Shown piece by piece: positions 44,999 through 52,669 of a stretch of DNA of 64,000 nt (positions are counted from its first letter, which is position 1; the number at the start of each line of letters is the position of its first letter). Made by a program: the position numbers and the translations under genes. Source of the stretch: Symbiopectobacterium purcellii_A (lineage in GTDB: Bacteria; Pseudomonadota; Gammaproteobacteria; Enterobacterales; Enterobacteriaceae); the NCBI RefSeq assembly GCF_052050035.1, contig NZ_CP189882.1, positions 2,604,001 to 2,668,000 on the forward strand, in the 5' to 3' direction. Under the pieces are notes generated by a model. It searched no databases, had not been told where the DNA came from, and saw only the letters and a program-made list of their open reading frames with translations.

Positions 44999-45722
44999 TG
45001 TAGTGGTCAACTAAATTTGGCCACCCTACCTGACTGTTGATGGAACAGCCGTTCTGATTCATTTGGTGTTAACCCACCGTTATACCAGTGAGGTCTGACA
45101 TCGCTATAATAATGGGTTATGTAGCGAATAATGGATGATTGAGCAGTACTAAAGCTTTGGTAGCCAGTCGTTGGCACCCATTCAGTCTTCAGACTACGGA
45201 AGAATCGCTCCATCGGACTATTATCCCAACGATTTCCTCTGCGACTCATACTTTGGGTCATCTGATAACGCCACAATGCCTGCCTATACTGACGACTGGT
45301 GTAATGGCTTCCTTGGTCACTATGAAACATGACTTGTTTGGGATGCCCACGCAGTTCCCAAGCCATTTGTAGTGCTTTGGCTGTTAATTCTGAATCTGGC
45401 GAAAACGACATTGCCCAACCCACGGGTTTTCGGGCAAATAAATCTAATACCACCGCCAGATACGCCCATCGGTCGCCTGTCCAAATATAGGTTACATCGC
45501 CGCACCAAACCTGGTCAGGCTTGGTAACAGCGAACTGCCTATTGAGCAGATTTGGAATATCAATACGTTCATTTCCACCGCGGTTGTATTGATGTTTTCT
45601 TGTTTGGCAACTAACGAGGGTTAATTCTTTCATCAACTTACCCGCTAACCACCGCCCAAGTTTCACGTCGTGTGTATTGGCAACCATCGTGGCGATAGTC
45701 CTTGCGCCCGCAGACCCGCCAC
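44999..45722 (-). mobile_element. IS3-family element A, copy 3 (5' truncated), with OrfB C-terminal part
   Basis: Terminal repeat TGTAGTGGTCAACTAAATTT at 44999. The minus strand encodes OrfB from RTIATMVANTHDVKLGRWLA to VAKFS (stop 45007), with all DDE regions present. Sequence before SAGARTI is missing, replaced by a 189-bp element at 45723. One residue of the catalytic loop differs (GNRWDN for GNCWDN). Confidence 0.9.
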
Positions 45723-45911
45723 GGCTTTGTTGAATAATTTAAAATACTGATTTAAATGGGTATTATAAAATTTTAACGACTAAATTTTACTACCGTAATG
45801 CTTTTTATTGTGCTAACTATTTGATTTATCGCTCTAACAAAATACATTTTCTGTACATGCATCCCACCTAAAGAAGTTGTAAATCAAAACGTTAAATTAT
45901 TCAACAAAGCC
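45723..45911 (+). mobile_element. 189-bp non-autonomous element, copy 4 (at a recombination junction)
   Basis: Same 20-bp termini and length as copies 1-3, with more internal substitutions. The 9-bp flanks do not match (ACCCGCCAC and CATTGTACC). One side is IS3 element A and the other is IS30, so the element marks a join between two formerly separate loci. Confidence 0.92.
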
Positions 45912-46067
45912 CATTGTACCTGTAACGTTTTCCCCGATGAGGAAGTTGCTGATATAGCTCCCCGCCAGCCTGTCTCTCCTGCAGGATATAGCGATATAGC
46001 GTATTCTTGCTGACAGATATACCGAATTCCAGGTGCAAACGGCCACTGATGATTTCAGGTGAAGAGT

Positions 46068-47104
46068 AAACTAGTTGCTGAATAGAGACTTGCATTTTTT
46101 GTCAGGCTATTGAGAATAAAAAGAGGTTTAACTTAGAGAATAAAGGTTTGAAATGATCAACAAAGAGCGGTTGTTACGAGATAATCGTTTATGTAAAGCA
46201 ATCATTGGATTATCAGTCGAAGAATTGAAAAATTTAGCCGCTGAATTTTCAGCTTGTTATTTGATTTATCGGAAAAAGAATCGAAAAGATCACGAGCGGC
46301 AGATGGGTGCAGGGCAGAAAGGATTTATCCCAACCCCATTAGATAAACTGCTTTTTATTTTATTGTATTTAAAATGTTATCCGACCTATCATTTGCAAGG
46401 ACTTCTTTTTGGTTTAGATAGAACACGGGTATGTCGCTGGGTAAAAATATTATTGCCGGTTTTAGAGATGACCTTGGGGCGAGAATGTGTTTTGCCCGCT
46501 CGTCAAATTCGCTCTGCTGAGGAATTTTTTCGCGCCTTTCCTGGAGTTAAAGACGTCTTTATTGATGGGACAGAGCGACCTGTCCAAAAGCCTAAGAATC
46601 TGCGTCGGCGAAAAAAAATGTATTCGGGAAAGAAAAGACAGACCACTCGAAAAGGGCTTATTATGACTGACGAAACAAGGCAAATTGGATTTATCCCCAT
46701 GAGCAAAAATGGGCGCCGTCACGATAAACGCTTACTCGATAAAGTCGATATAATTCGCCATATTCCTCCTGAGGTAACCATCTGGGCAGATACCGGTTTT
46801 CAAGGTATAGATAAACAGCATCCTAATACACAAATCCCAAAAAAAGGAACTCGAAAAAGACCTTTATCGCCTGAACAAAAACAAGAAAATAAAATAATCT
46901 CGGGCATCCGTATTACAGTTGAAGACGCCATCGCGGGTATCAAGCGCCTCGGTTGCATGACCCAAATTTTACGGAATCGTAGACCCTTTATTGATGATAC
47001 CTTCTTACTCCTTAGCGCCGGTCTTTGGAATTTCCATCTCAGAACAGCGTAAAATTTACTTCAATCACCGAAACACCCTTATTTCACTATTAAGCAACAC
47101 GCTT
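46068..47104 (+). mobile_element. IS5-family element (1037 bp), full copy
   Basis: AAACTAGTTGCTGAATAG at 46068 and the AAGCGTGTTGCTTAATAG complement ending at 47104, with the 3-bp duplication AGT (46065-46067, 47105-47107). Inserted into IS30 copy 2. Confidence 0.95.
46153..47052 (+). CDS. IS5-family transposase (DDE_Tnp_4 type)
   Basis: 299 aa, open frame. It differs from the 17955-18854 protein by a few residues, including TYHLQG for TYDLQG and ITVEDAIAG for ITVEHAIAG beside the catalytic Glu. Catalytic D, D and E appear to be kept, so activity is possible. Confidence 0.9.
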   Translation: MINKERLLRDNRLCKAIIGLSVEELKNLAAEFSACYLIYRKKNRKDHERQMGAGQKGFIPTPLDKLLFILLYLKCYPTYHLQGLLFGLDRTRVCRWVKILLPVLEMTLGRECVLPARQIRSAEEFFRAFPGVKDVFIDGTERPVQKPKNLRRRKKMYSGKKRQTTRKGLIMTDETRQIGFIPMSKNGRRHDKRLLDKVDIIRHIPPEVTIWADTGFQGIDKQHPNTQIPKKGTRKRPLSPEQKQENKIISGIRITVEDAIAGIKRLGCMTQILRNRRPFIDDTFLLLSAGLWNFHLRTA

Positions 47105-47486
47105 AGTGAGTGGAAAGCGCCTGCCTGATGAAGTTCTGAATGTGTGGTTCCAACTGGTAAAAAGCATTGTTTGGCAGAGGCTTATGACGGCGTTCCCGGG
47201 CCAGAGTGTCCGCCCTTCTACAGCAGTAGACACCATTGAAAGTAGGGTCGGTATTGCGTCTGAGTTCCCTGCTGATGGTCGAGCGAGGCAGAGCAAGCTC
47301 TCTGGCGATGGTAGCTTGGTTGACACCTTCACCACGCCGCTTTTCGATGTAGAACCGTTCTTTGTGAGTCAGATGTTTTCCCTGCATGCAACAGGCTCTC
47401 CAGTATGGCCAGAACGGTGATTTTATCCGACTCTGGCAAGTGGGTCACTTTGTTGCGTTTCGAGTGGGAATGGGGCATGATAAAGA

Positions 47487-47517
47487 GGCTCGTCGTATCG
47501 GCGGGCCTTTTATTTTT
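47487..47517 (+). terminator. Terminator upstream of cra
   Basis: GGCTCGTCG-TAT-CGGCGGGCC (9 pairs including G-U), followed by TTTTATTTTT. It has no gene of its own upstream, only the IS30 end 11 bases away. In E. coli ilvH precedes cra, so this may be the orphan ilvIH terminator. That last point is inference. Confidence 0.7.
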
Positions 47518-47648
47518 CTCTCTATCGCCCTGAACAACAATAAAGCGGTTGCTGATTACCAGCTTCTGCGGTTAGATCTATACGATATCCATGCTTAAAA
47601 TATGGACATCCTTATTTTTTATTTTCCAGCTTATTTAAAGGGGCTAAC

Positions 47649-48653
47649 GTGAAACTGGATGAAATCGCGCGCCTTGCGGGCGTTTCACGCACTACCGCCA
47701 GCTACGTTATCAATGGCAAGGCCAAACAATACCGCGTCAGTGATAAAACCGTAGAAAAAGTGATGTCGGTGGTACGTGAGCATAATTATCATCCCAATGC
47801 TGTGGCTGCTGGATTACGCGCTGGGCGTACCCGTTCTATCGGGCTGGTGATTCCGGATCTGGAAAACACCAGCTACACCAAAATTGCCAATTATCTGGAG
47901 CGTCAGGCGCGTCAGCGCGGTTATCAACTGCTGATTGCCTGTTCTGAAGATCTGCCGGATAACGAGATGCGTTGCATTGAGCATCTGCTGCAACGTCAGG
48001 TCGATGCCATTATCGTGTCGACGGCGCTGCCTCCGGAGCATCCGTTCTACCAGCGTTGGGCGGGGGATAGCTTGCCGATTATCGCGCTGGACCGCGCATT
48101 GGATCGCGAACACTTCACCAGCGTAGTGGGTGCCGATTGTGAGGATGCAGAAATGCTGGCGCAGGAACTGCGCAAGATCCCGGCGGAATCGGTGCTCTAT
48201 CTCGGCGCGCTGCCGGAGCTTTCGGTGAGTTTCCTGCGCGAACAGGGGTTTCGTATGGCATGGGCAGAGGATCCGCGTCAGGTGAATTTCCTCTATGCCA
48301 ACAGCTACGAACGCTCAGCGGCGGCGACGGCGTTTGAAGAGTATTTGCAGCATCACCCGATGCCGCAGGCGCTATTCACCACCTCGTTTCCGTTGTTTCA
48401 AGGGGTGATTGATATTACCCTGAAGCAGAGCGGACGGCTGCCGAACAATTTGGCGATTGCCACCTTTGGTGACAACGAACTGCTCGATTTTCTCGAGTGT
48501 CCGGTGCTTTCCGTGGCACAGCGGCATTGCGAAGTGGCTGAGCGGGTGCTGGAGTTGGTGCTGGCAAGCCTGGATGAACCTAAGAAGCCCAAGGCTGGTT
48601 TGACGCGTATTCGGCGCAGTCTCTATCGGCGCGGTTCACTCAGTCGTCGTTGA
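47649..48653 (+). CDS. cra: Catabolite repressor/activator Cra (FruR)
   Basis: LacI-family global regulator of carbon flow, whose effectors are fructose phosphates. It has 334 aa, the same as E. coli. DNA-binding helix-turn-helix MKLDEIARLAGVSRTTASYV, hinge (NAVAAGLRAG), then a periplasmic-binding-like effector domain to RRGSLSRR. GTG start with AAAGGGG upstream; E. coli cra also starts with GTG. Intact. Confidence 0.97.
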   Translation: MKLDEIARLAGVSRTTASYVINGKAKQYRVSDKTVEKVMSVVREHNYHPNAVAAGLRAGRTRSIGLVIPDLENTSYTKIANYLERQARQRGYQLLIACSEDLPDNEMRCIEHLLQRQVDAIIVSTALPPEHPFYQRWAGDSLPIIALDRALDREHFTSVVGADCEDAEMLAQELRKIPAESVLYLGALPELSVSFLREQGFRMAWAEDPRQVNFLYANSYERSAAATAFEEYLQHHPMPQALFTTSFPLFQGVIDITLKQSGRLPNNLAIATFGDNELLDFLECPVLSVAQRHCEVAERVLELVLASLDEPKKPKAGLTRIRRSLYRRGSLSRR

Positions 48654-48671
48654 TTTGGGATTATTCCTAAT

Positions 48672-48704
48672 AAAAAAGCCATCCGGTATCAGGATGGCTT
48701 TTTT
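48672..48704 (+). terminator. cra terminator (probably bidirectional)
   Basis: AAAAAAGCCATCC-GGTATCA-GGATGGCTTTTTT, symmetrical. It can also end the converging alaE transcript. Confidence 0.92.
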
Positions 48705-48745
48705 GTTGCCGGTATTTAGCGATAGTTGCGGTGTCGGCCTGAACA

Positions 48746-49186
48746 TCAGCCCGGTACGGCGACGCGAAACAGACGGCGGCAGTAATCAAGAAAATAACCG
48801 TAAGCGACACCCATTACCATAGATATCAATACATTGCTGGTTACCGCTGCGACGATCTGCTGCGGGTTGGCACCAATAAACCACAGGATGGCAACATACA
48901 CCGGCGATTGAAAGCTGACGTAGGCAAACAGGTCTGCCAGATTTTTTACCCAGGTACCGTGCGTTACGTAGCGCTGAGACAGACGCAGGATACGATCGCG
49001 GTACAGGCCGTAAGGCCAAGCAATAACAATATTAACGGGGATCGATAACAGTCGCGAAGAGAGCGACTGCTGGAATCTCATGCCAGACAGCAAGATCTCA
49101 ATTAGCATACCCGTTATAAAACAGTAGATTACCATAGCAACTGTGTCCGCTACCGCACTACGCAATCGGGATTCAGGGGAGAACAT
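48746..49186 (-). CDS. alaE: L-alanine exporter AlaE
   Basis: Small inner-membrane exporter of alanine. It has 146 aa (149 in E. coli YgaW/AlaE) with four hydrophobic segments. Family text: MFSPESRLRSAVADT, IPVNIVIAWPYGLYRD, NLADLFAYVSFQSPVYVAIL and GVAYGYFLDYCRRLFRV. GGAG lies 9 bases upstream of the ATG. It lies between cra and mraZ, which are adjacent in E. coli. Intact. Confidence 0.94.
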   Translation of the reverse strand: MFSPESRLRSAVADTVAMVIYCFITGMLIEILLSGMRFQQSLSSRLLSIPVNIVIAWPYGLYRDRILRLSQRYVTHGTWVKNLADLFAYVSFQSPVYVAILWFIGANPQQIVAAVTSNVLISMVMGVAYGYFLDYCRRLFRVAVPG

Positions 49187-49334
49187 GCAGAGAGACTCCG
49201 TTATACAGTTAATTAGGTGAAATGCAGTTAATTATGTTGGTGTATTTTATGTGTGTAGTGTACTTCACTGGATGTTGAAGTTGTAAGTAGCGATAAATTT
49301 TTATTTTTTTTATGCTTTTTTCTTATGGGCGCTA

Positions 49335-49426
49335 TAGCCAACCGACTTAAAAATGATTACATCCTATGCCCTGATATGCGGCAAAGAAGCATAGCTGGCT
49401 GTTATCAAAATAATGTCGCTTGGCTA
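49335..49426 (-). mobile_element. 92-bp TA-flanked element, copy E
   Basis: Reverse orientation relative to copies A-D, between TA at 49333-49334 and 49427-49428. It is in intergenic DNA 149 bases upstream of the alaE start and does not disrupt a recognised gene. Confidence 0.93.
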
Positions 49427-49868
49427 TACTTTATAGATGAAAGGTGGCATGGCGGTTTATTAAGCGCGGTAGTCAGAAAAATTATGTTTATAAACAATTG
49501 GTTGTGTTTTTGCGCTTGGCAACTATTTTTCGGTGGGCAAAAAGTCCCCTTTCAACCCAAATAACAGTGCGGAACACGTGGGTTTTAGGAATACTCTTAT
49601 AATATAATAATTAACCGGCGAACTTAGTGGTTAACGGTAAAAGACCTCAATTGTTATTCGTAACCTTAAATAAAGAAAAATTGGCAGCATCATTGCCTAA
49701 AAGAAATTAGAATAGCGGCCAGAGATTGTTGTAAGCGTGGAATGAGATGAACGGTATTATTGGGTAAAAATGTGACCGGTATCGGTCCGGAGCGTGCTGC
49801 GGACAAGCGCCGGGAGCGGGTGATGGAGGAGGAATACGGCGACGATTTCACAAGCGTTTTATGATTAA
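49427..49868. other. Unassigned DNA between the 92-bp element and an IS5-family copy
   Basis: About 440 AT-rich bases. The only readable coding trace is a 30-codon frame (49772-49864, GTG start) with the text GIGPERAADKRRERVMEEEY and a following stop. It is highly charged and looks like the end of a lost gene. I do not recognise the family. Confidence 0.4.
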
Positions 49869-50623
49869 GAACTTATCCCAATAGGATTTTATTCTAGACA
49901 ATGATGCCGCAGGTAAAATGCAGCATCGCCTCATAATTTTCGACTTTCTTCTCCCAGCGAGTCAGAACCCGACGAAAGCGATTCATCCAGCTGTGCGTTC
50001 TCTCCACTACCCAGCGGTGAGCTTTAAAATCCGTGTTTTTGATGGCTTCCGACTCCTCTTTCCTTGACTGGATATGAGGTTCGTAACGACGACTTTTCAG
50101 ACAGGCCTCCAGCCATCCGGCTTCATAGCCTTTGTCCAGACAGAGGCGGAGCTTTCTGCCGCGTCTGCCCGTCTGAAGGGCGTCGAGAGTATCAGCAACC
50201 AGCTTTATGTCGTGGGTATTTGCCCCTGAGACAACCAGAGAGAGGGGAAGCCCGTTCGCATCGGTCATCAGGCTACGCTTTACACCCTGTTTCCCCCGGT
50301 CTGTGGGATTCCGTCCTGTTTTTTTGAGCCTGCCAGCGGTGACTTCGTCATACAACCATCCATCGACAGCAATGACCAGTCGATAGCATCCAGCTGCTCG
50401 CAGGCCAGCAACCCGTTCTGAGCACAAAGAGAATGGCGTTCATTGCGGCACGATTATCAACCCGCCTGCGATGCGTACCCAGCGGATGGTGGGTTTTGTG
50501 TTCCGGGAGCAACGGAACCATTTCCCCCCAGAGTTCATCGCTGATCTGCCACTTATTGCTTGCCATACTTCCCTCAGAAATTGCCATTACTTATTAACTG
50601 ACAATTCCTTTTGGGATGGGTTC
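49869..50623 (-). mobile_element. IS5-family (IS427-like) element with internal deletion
   Basis: Ends GAACTTATCCCAATAGGA and (complement of the right end) GAACCCATCCCAAAAGGA, with the 3-bp duplication TAA (49866-49868, 50624-50626). 755 bp, shorter than the roughly 840 bp usual for this group. Confidence 0.92.
49894..50566 (-). pseudogene. IS427-like transposase, deleted and frameshifted
   Basis: N-terminal part MASNKWQISDELWGEMVPLL (start 50566, GAGGGAAG upstream) through NAILFVLRTGC. The frame is then lost near 50400, where the middle (including the first Asp region) is deleted. The C-terminal part TGRNPTDRGKQGVKRSLMTD, LCLDKGYEAGWLEA and RWVVERTHSWMNRFRRVLTR runs to 49894. Inactive. Confidence 0.9.
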
Positions 50624-50805
50624 TAATGGTAAATTTAAGTAAAAATGAGAAATTATTACTTTTTCTTTCTGATTGTTTATCCAGAAATAATTTTTCCTCA
50701 AATTTTCATGGCGTTAATCTCCCTTAATTTCCTTCTGTTATTCCATTTTATGCCATTCATGTTCGTCTTGAGGCAGAAATAATTCCAAAGCGCGTCCGCT
50801 CTGGC

Positions 50806-50870
50806 TTGACAAGGTTTTCATACCCTCCGTAAACTCATCAATGTGGGAATTTGTGGGATAAAGTGGTGAA
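50806..50870 (+). promoter_or_regulatory. dcw promoter and MraZ-binding repeats
   Basis: -35 TTGACA (50806-50811), an 18-bp spacer and -10 TAAACT (50830-50835). Three direct repeats follow at exact 10-bp spacing: GTGGG (50843), GTGGG (50853) and GTGG (50863). This is the MraZ operator pattern known from E. coli, just upstream of mraZ, so autorepression of the cluster is likely kept. Confidence 0.9.
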
Positions 50871-50896
50871 AAGAGTCATGAAGGGGTAATTCGAGC

Positions 50897-51355
50897 ATGT
50901 TTCGTGGGGCTACGCTGATTAACCTCGACAGTAAAGGTCGGCTCGCCGTTCCTACCCGTTATCGGGAAACGCTGTCAGAGACATCGCAAGGTCAGATGGT
51001 TTGCACCATTGACCTCCATCAGCCCTGTCTGCTGCTTTACCCTCTGTCTGAGTGGGAAATCATTGAACAAAAGTTGTCACGTCTGTCGAGCATTAATCCC
51101 GCAGAGCGCCGCGTGCAGCGGTTGCTGTTGGGTTATGCCAGTGAGTGTCAGATGGACAATGCCGGTCGTCTGCTGATTGCCAGTACGCTACGGCAACATG
51201 CGAGCCTGACGAAAGAAGTGATGCTGGTCGGTCAGTTCAACAAGTTTGAACTGTGGGATGAACAGGCCTGGTATCAACAAGTCAAGGACGATATTGACGC
51301 TGAGCAATCCTCTGACGCTCCGTTGTCCGAGAGATTGCAGGATTTATCACTGTAG
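50897..51355 (+). CDS. mraZ: Transcriptional regulator MraZ
   Basis: 152 aa, as in E. coli. AbrB-like double-fold DNA-binding protein that represses the dcw promoter. Typical text: MFRGATLINLDSKGRLAVPT, and later YASECQMDNAGRLLIASTLR, the two copies of the fold. First gene of the division and cell wall cluster. Intact. Confidence 0.97.
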   Translation: MFRGATLINLDSKGRLAVPTRYRETLSETSQGQMVCTIDLHQPCLLLYPLSEWEIIEQKLSRLSSINPAERRVQRLLLGYASECQMDNAGRLLIASTLRQHASLTKEVMLVGQFNKFELWDEQAWYQQVKDDIDAEQSSDAPLSERLQDLSL

Positions 51356-51373
51356 TCATGCTGAAAGAAATAC

Positions 51374-52315
51374 ATGCCAGAAAATTATAATCATACCACT
51401 GTGCTGTTGGACGAAGCGGTTAATGGCCTCAATATCCGCGCTGATGGCACATACATCGATGGCACGTTTGGCCGTGGTGGTCATTCGCGGCTGATGCTTT
51501 CCCGTCTTGGACCGGAAGGGCGTCTTGTGGCTATCGATCGCGATCCTCAAGCGATTGCAGCCGCTGAGGCGATTCAGGATTCGCGCTTTTCTATTGTTCA
51601 CGGACCGTTTTCCGCGCTGGCCAGTTACGTGGAGACCCTGGGGTTAACCGGACGTATCGACGGCGTGCTGCTCGATTTGGGTGTCTCTTCGCCACAATTG
51701 GACGATCCTGAACGCGGTTTTTCTTTTATGCGCGATGGCCCGCTGGACATGCGTATGGACCCGACGCGTGGGCAGTCAGCAGCGCAATGGTTGCAAACGG
51801 CAGAGGTCGACGACATTGCCTGGGTGTTGAAAACCTTTGGCGAAGAAAGATTTGCCAAGCGCATTGCTCGCGCCATTGTGGAACGCAATAGCACAGAACC
51901 GATGACGCGCACGCGCGAGTTGGCATCGCTGATTGCGGCGGCCAGCCCGATGAAAGAGCGGCATAAACACCCGGCAACCCGCAGCTTTCAGGCGATCCGT
52001 ATCTATATCAACAGTGAACTGGATGAGATCGAGCAGGCGTTAAACGGCGCGCTGACGGCACTCGCCCCACAGGGACGTTTGTCGATCATCAGTTTTCATT
52101 CGCTGGAAGATCGTATTGTGAAGCGCTTTATGCGCCATCACAGCCGTGGGCCACAGGTGCCCGCCGGGATACCGTTAACCGAAGCGCAACTGCGTGCGCA
52201 AGGCGGTCAAACGCTGAAAACGGTGGGCAAGATGATGCCGCCGGAAGCCGAAGTGGCAGAAAACCCGAGAGCGCGTAGCTCCGTGTTACGTATCGCGGAA
52301 CGGCTAGCGGAATGA
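51374..52315 (+). CDS. rsmH: 16S rRNA m4C1402 methyltransferase RsmH (MraW)
   Basis: N4-methylates C1402 of 16S rRNA using SAM. It has 313 aa. Motif I YIDGTFGRGGHSR (about residues 33-45), then GVLLDLGVSSPQLDDPERGF. C-terminal SIISFHSLEDRIVKRFMRHH. It overlaps ftsL by 4 bases (ATGA). Intact. Confidence 0.97.
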   Translation: MPENYNHTTVLLDEAVNGLNIRADGTYIDGTFGRGGHSRLMLSRLGPEGRLVAIDRDPQAIAAAEAIQDSRFSIVHGPFSALASYVETLGLTGRIDGVLLDLGVSSPQLDDPERGFSFMRDGPLDMRMDPTRGQSAAQWLQTAEVDDIAWVLKTFGEERFAKRIARAIVERNSTEPMTRTRELASLIAAASPMKERHKHPATRSFQAIRIYINSELDEIEQALNGALTALAPQGRLSIISFHSLEDRIVKRFMRHHSRGPQVPAGIPLTEAQLRAQGGQTLKTVGKMMPPEAEVAENPRARSSVLRIAERLAE

Positions 52316-52632
52316 TAAGCAACGAGCGGCACAGCCTGGCGGGTATTATCGGCCAGGACATCCTTCGTCACGGCAAATTGCCACTGCTGTTGCTGATCGG
52401 TGCGTTGGTCTCTGCGGTGCTGGTGGTGACGACCGCACACAAGACGCGCTTGCTGACCGCCCAGCGCGAGCAGTTGTTGTTGGAGCGTGATGCGTTGGAT
52501 ATCGAATGGCGCAACCTGATTCTGGAAGAGAACGCCTTGGGCGATCACAGTCGGGTAGAGCGTATTGCAACGGAAAAGCTGCACATGGGGCACGTGGACC
52601 CGGCGCAGGAAAATATCGTAGTCAAACAGTGA
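52312..52632 (+). CDS. ftsL: Cell division protein FtsL
   Basis: Bitopic divisome protein that bridges FtsB/FtsQ and FtsWI. It has 106 aa, shorter than the 121 aa of E. coli, with less cytoplasmic N-terminus. One membrane segment (LPLLLLIGALVSAVLVVTTA, about 24-43) is followed by a periplasmic coiled coil (LLTAQREQLLLERDALDIEW). Between rsmH and ftsI. Confidence 0.95.
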   Translation: MISNERHSLAGIIGQDILRHGKLPLLLLIGALVSAVLVVTTAHKTRLLTAQREQLLLERDALDIEWRNLILEENALGDHSRVERIATEKLHMGHVDPAQENIVVKQ

Positions 52633-52669
52633 GTCTGGTTGAGCATGAGAACATAGGTAATCATTTGGC

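Larger units (their letters stand above)
45912..47475 (-). mobile_element. IS30-family element, copy 2 (interrupted, 3' truncated)
   Basis: Minus orientation. The end at 47475 is the complement of CCCCATTCCCACTCGAAACG. The transposase N-terminus runs from MQGKHLTHKERFYIEKRRGE (47387) to FIRQALSTH. An IS5-family element intervenes (46068-47104, duplication AGT). Then SSPEIISGRLHLEFGISVSK to GKRYRY ends at 45912. The DDE domain is missing. Confidence 0.9.

Noticed and set aside
41448..49564. Repeated ORF ends reading IANRLKNDYILCPDMRQRSI in several places
   Set aside because: They are translations of the 92-bp element on one strand, joined to whatever frame lies next to it. No start, no ribosome site and no consistent context.
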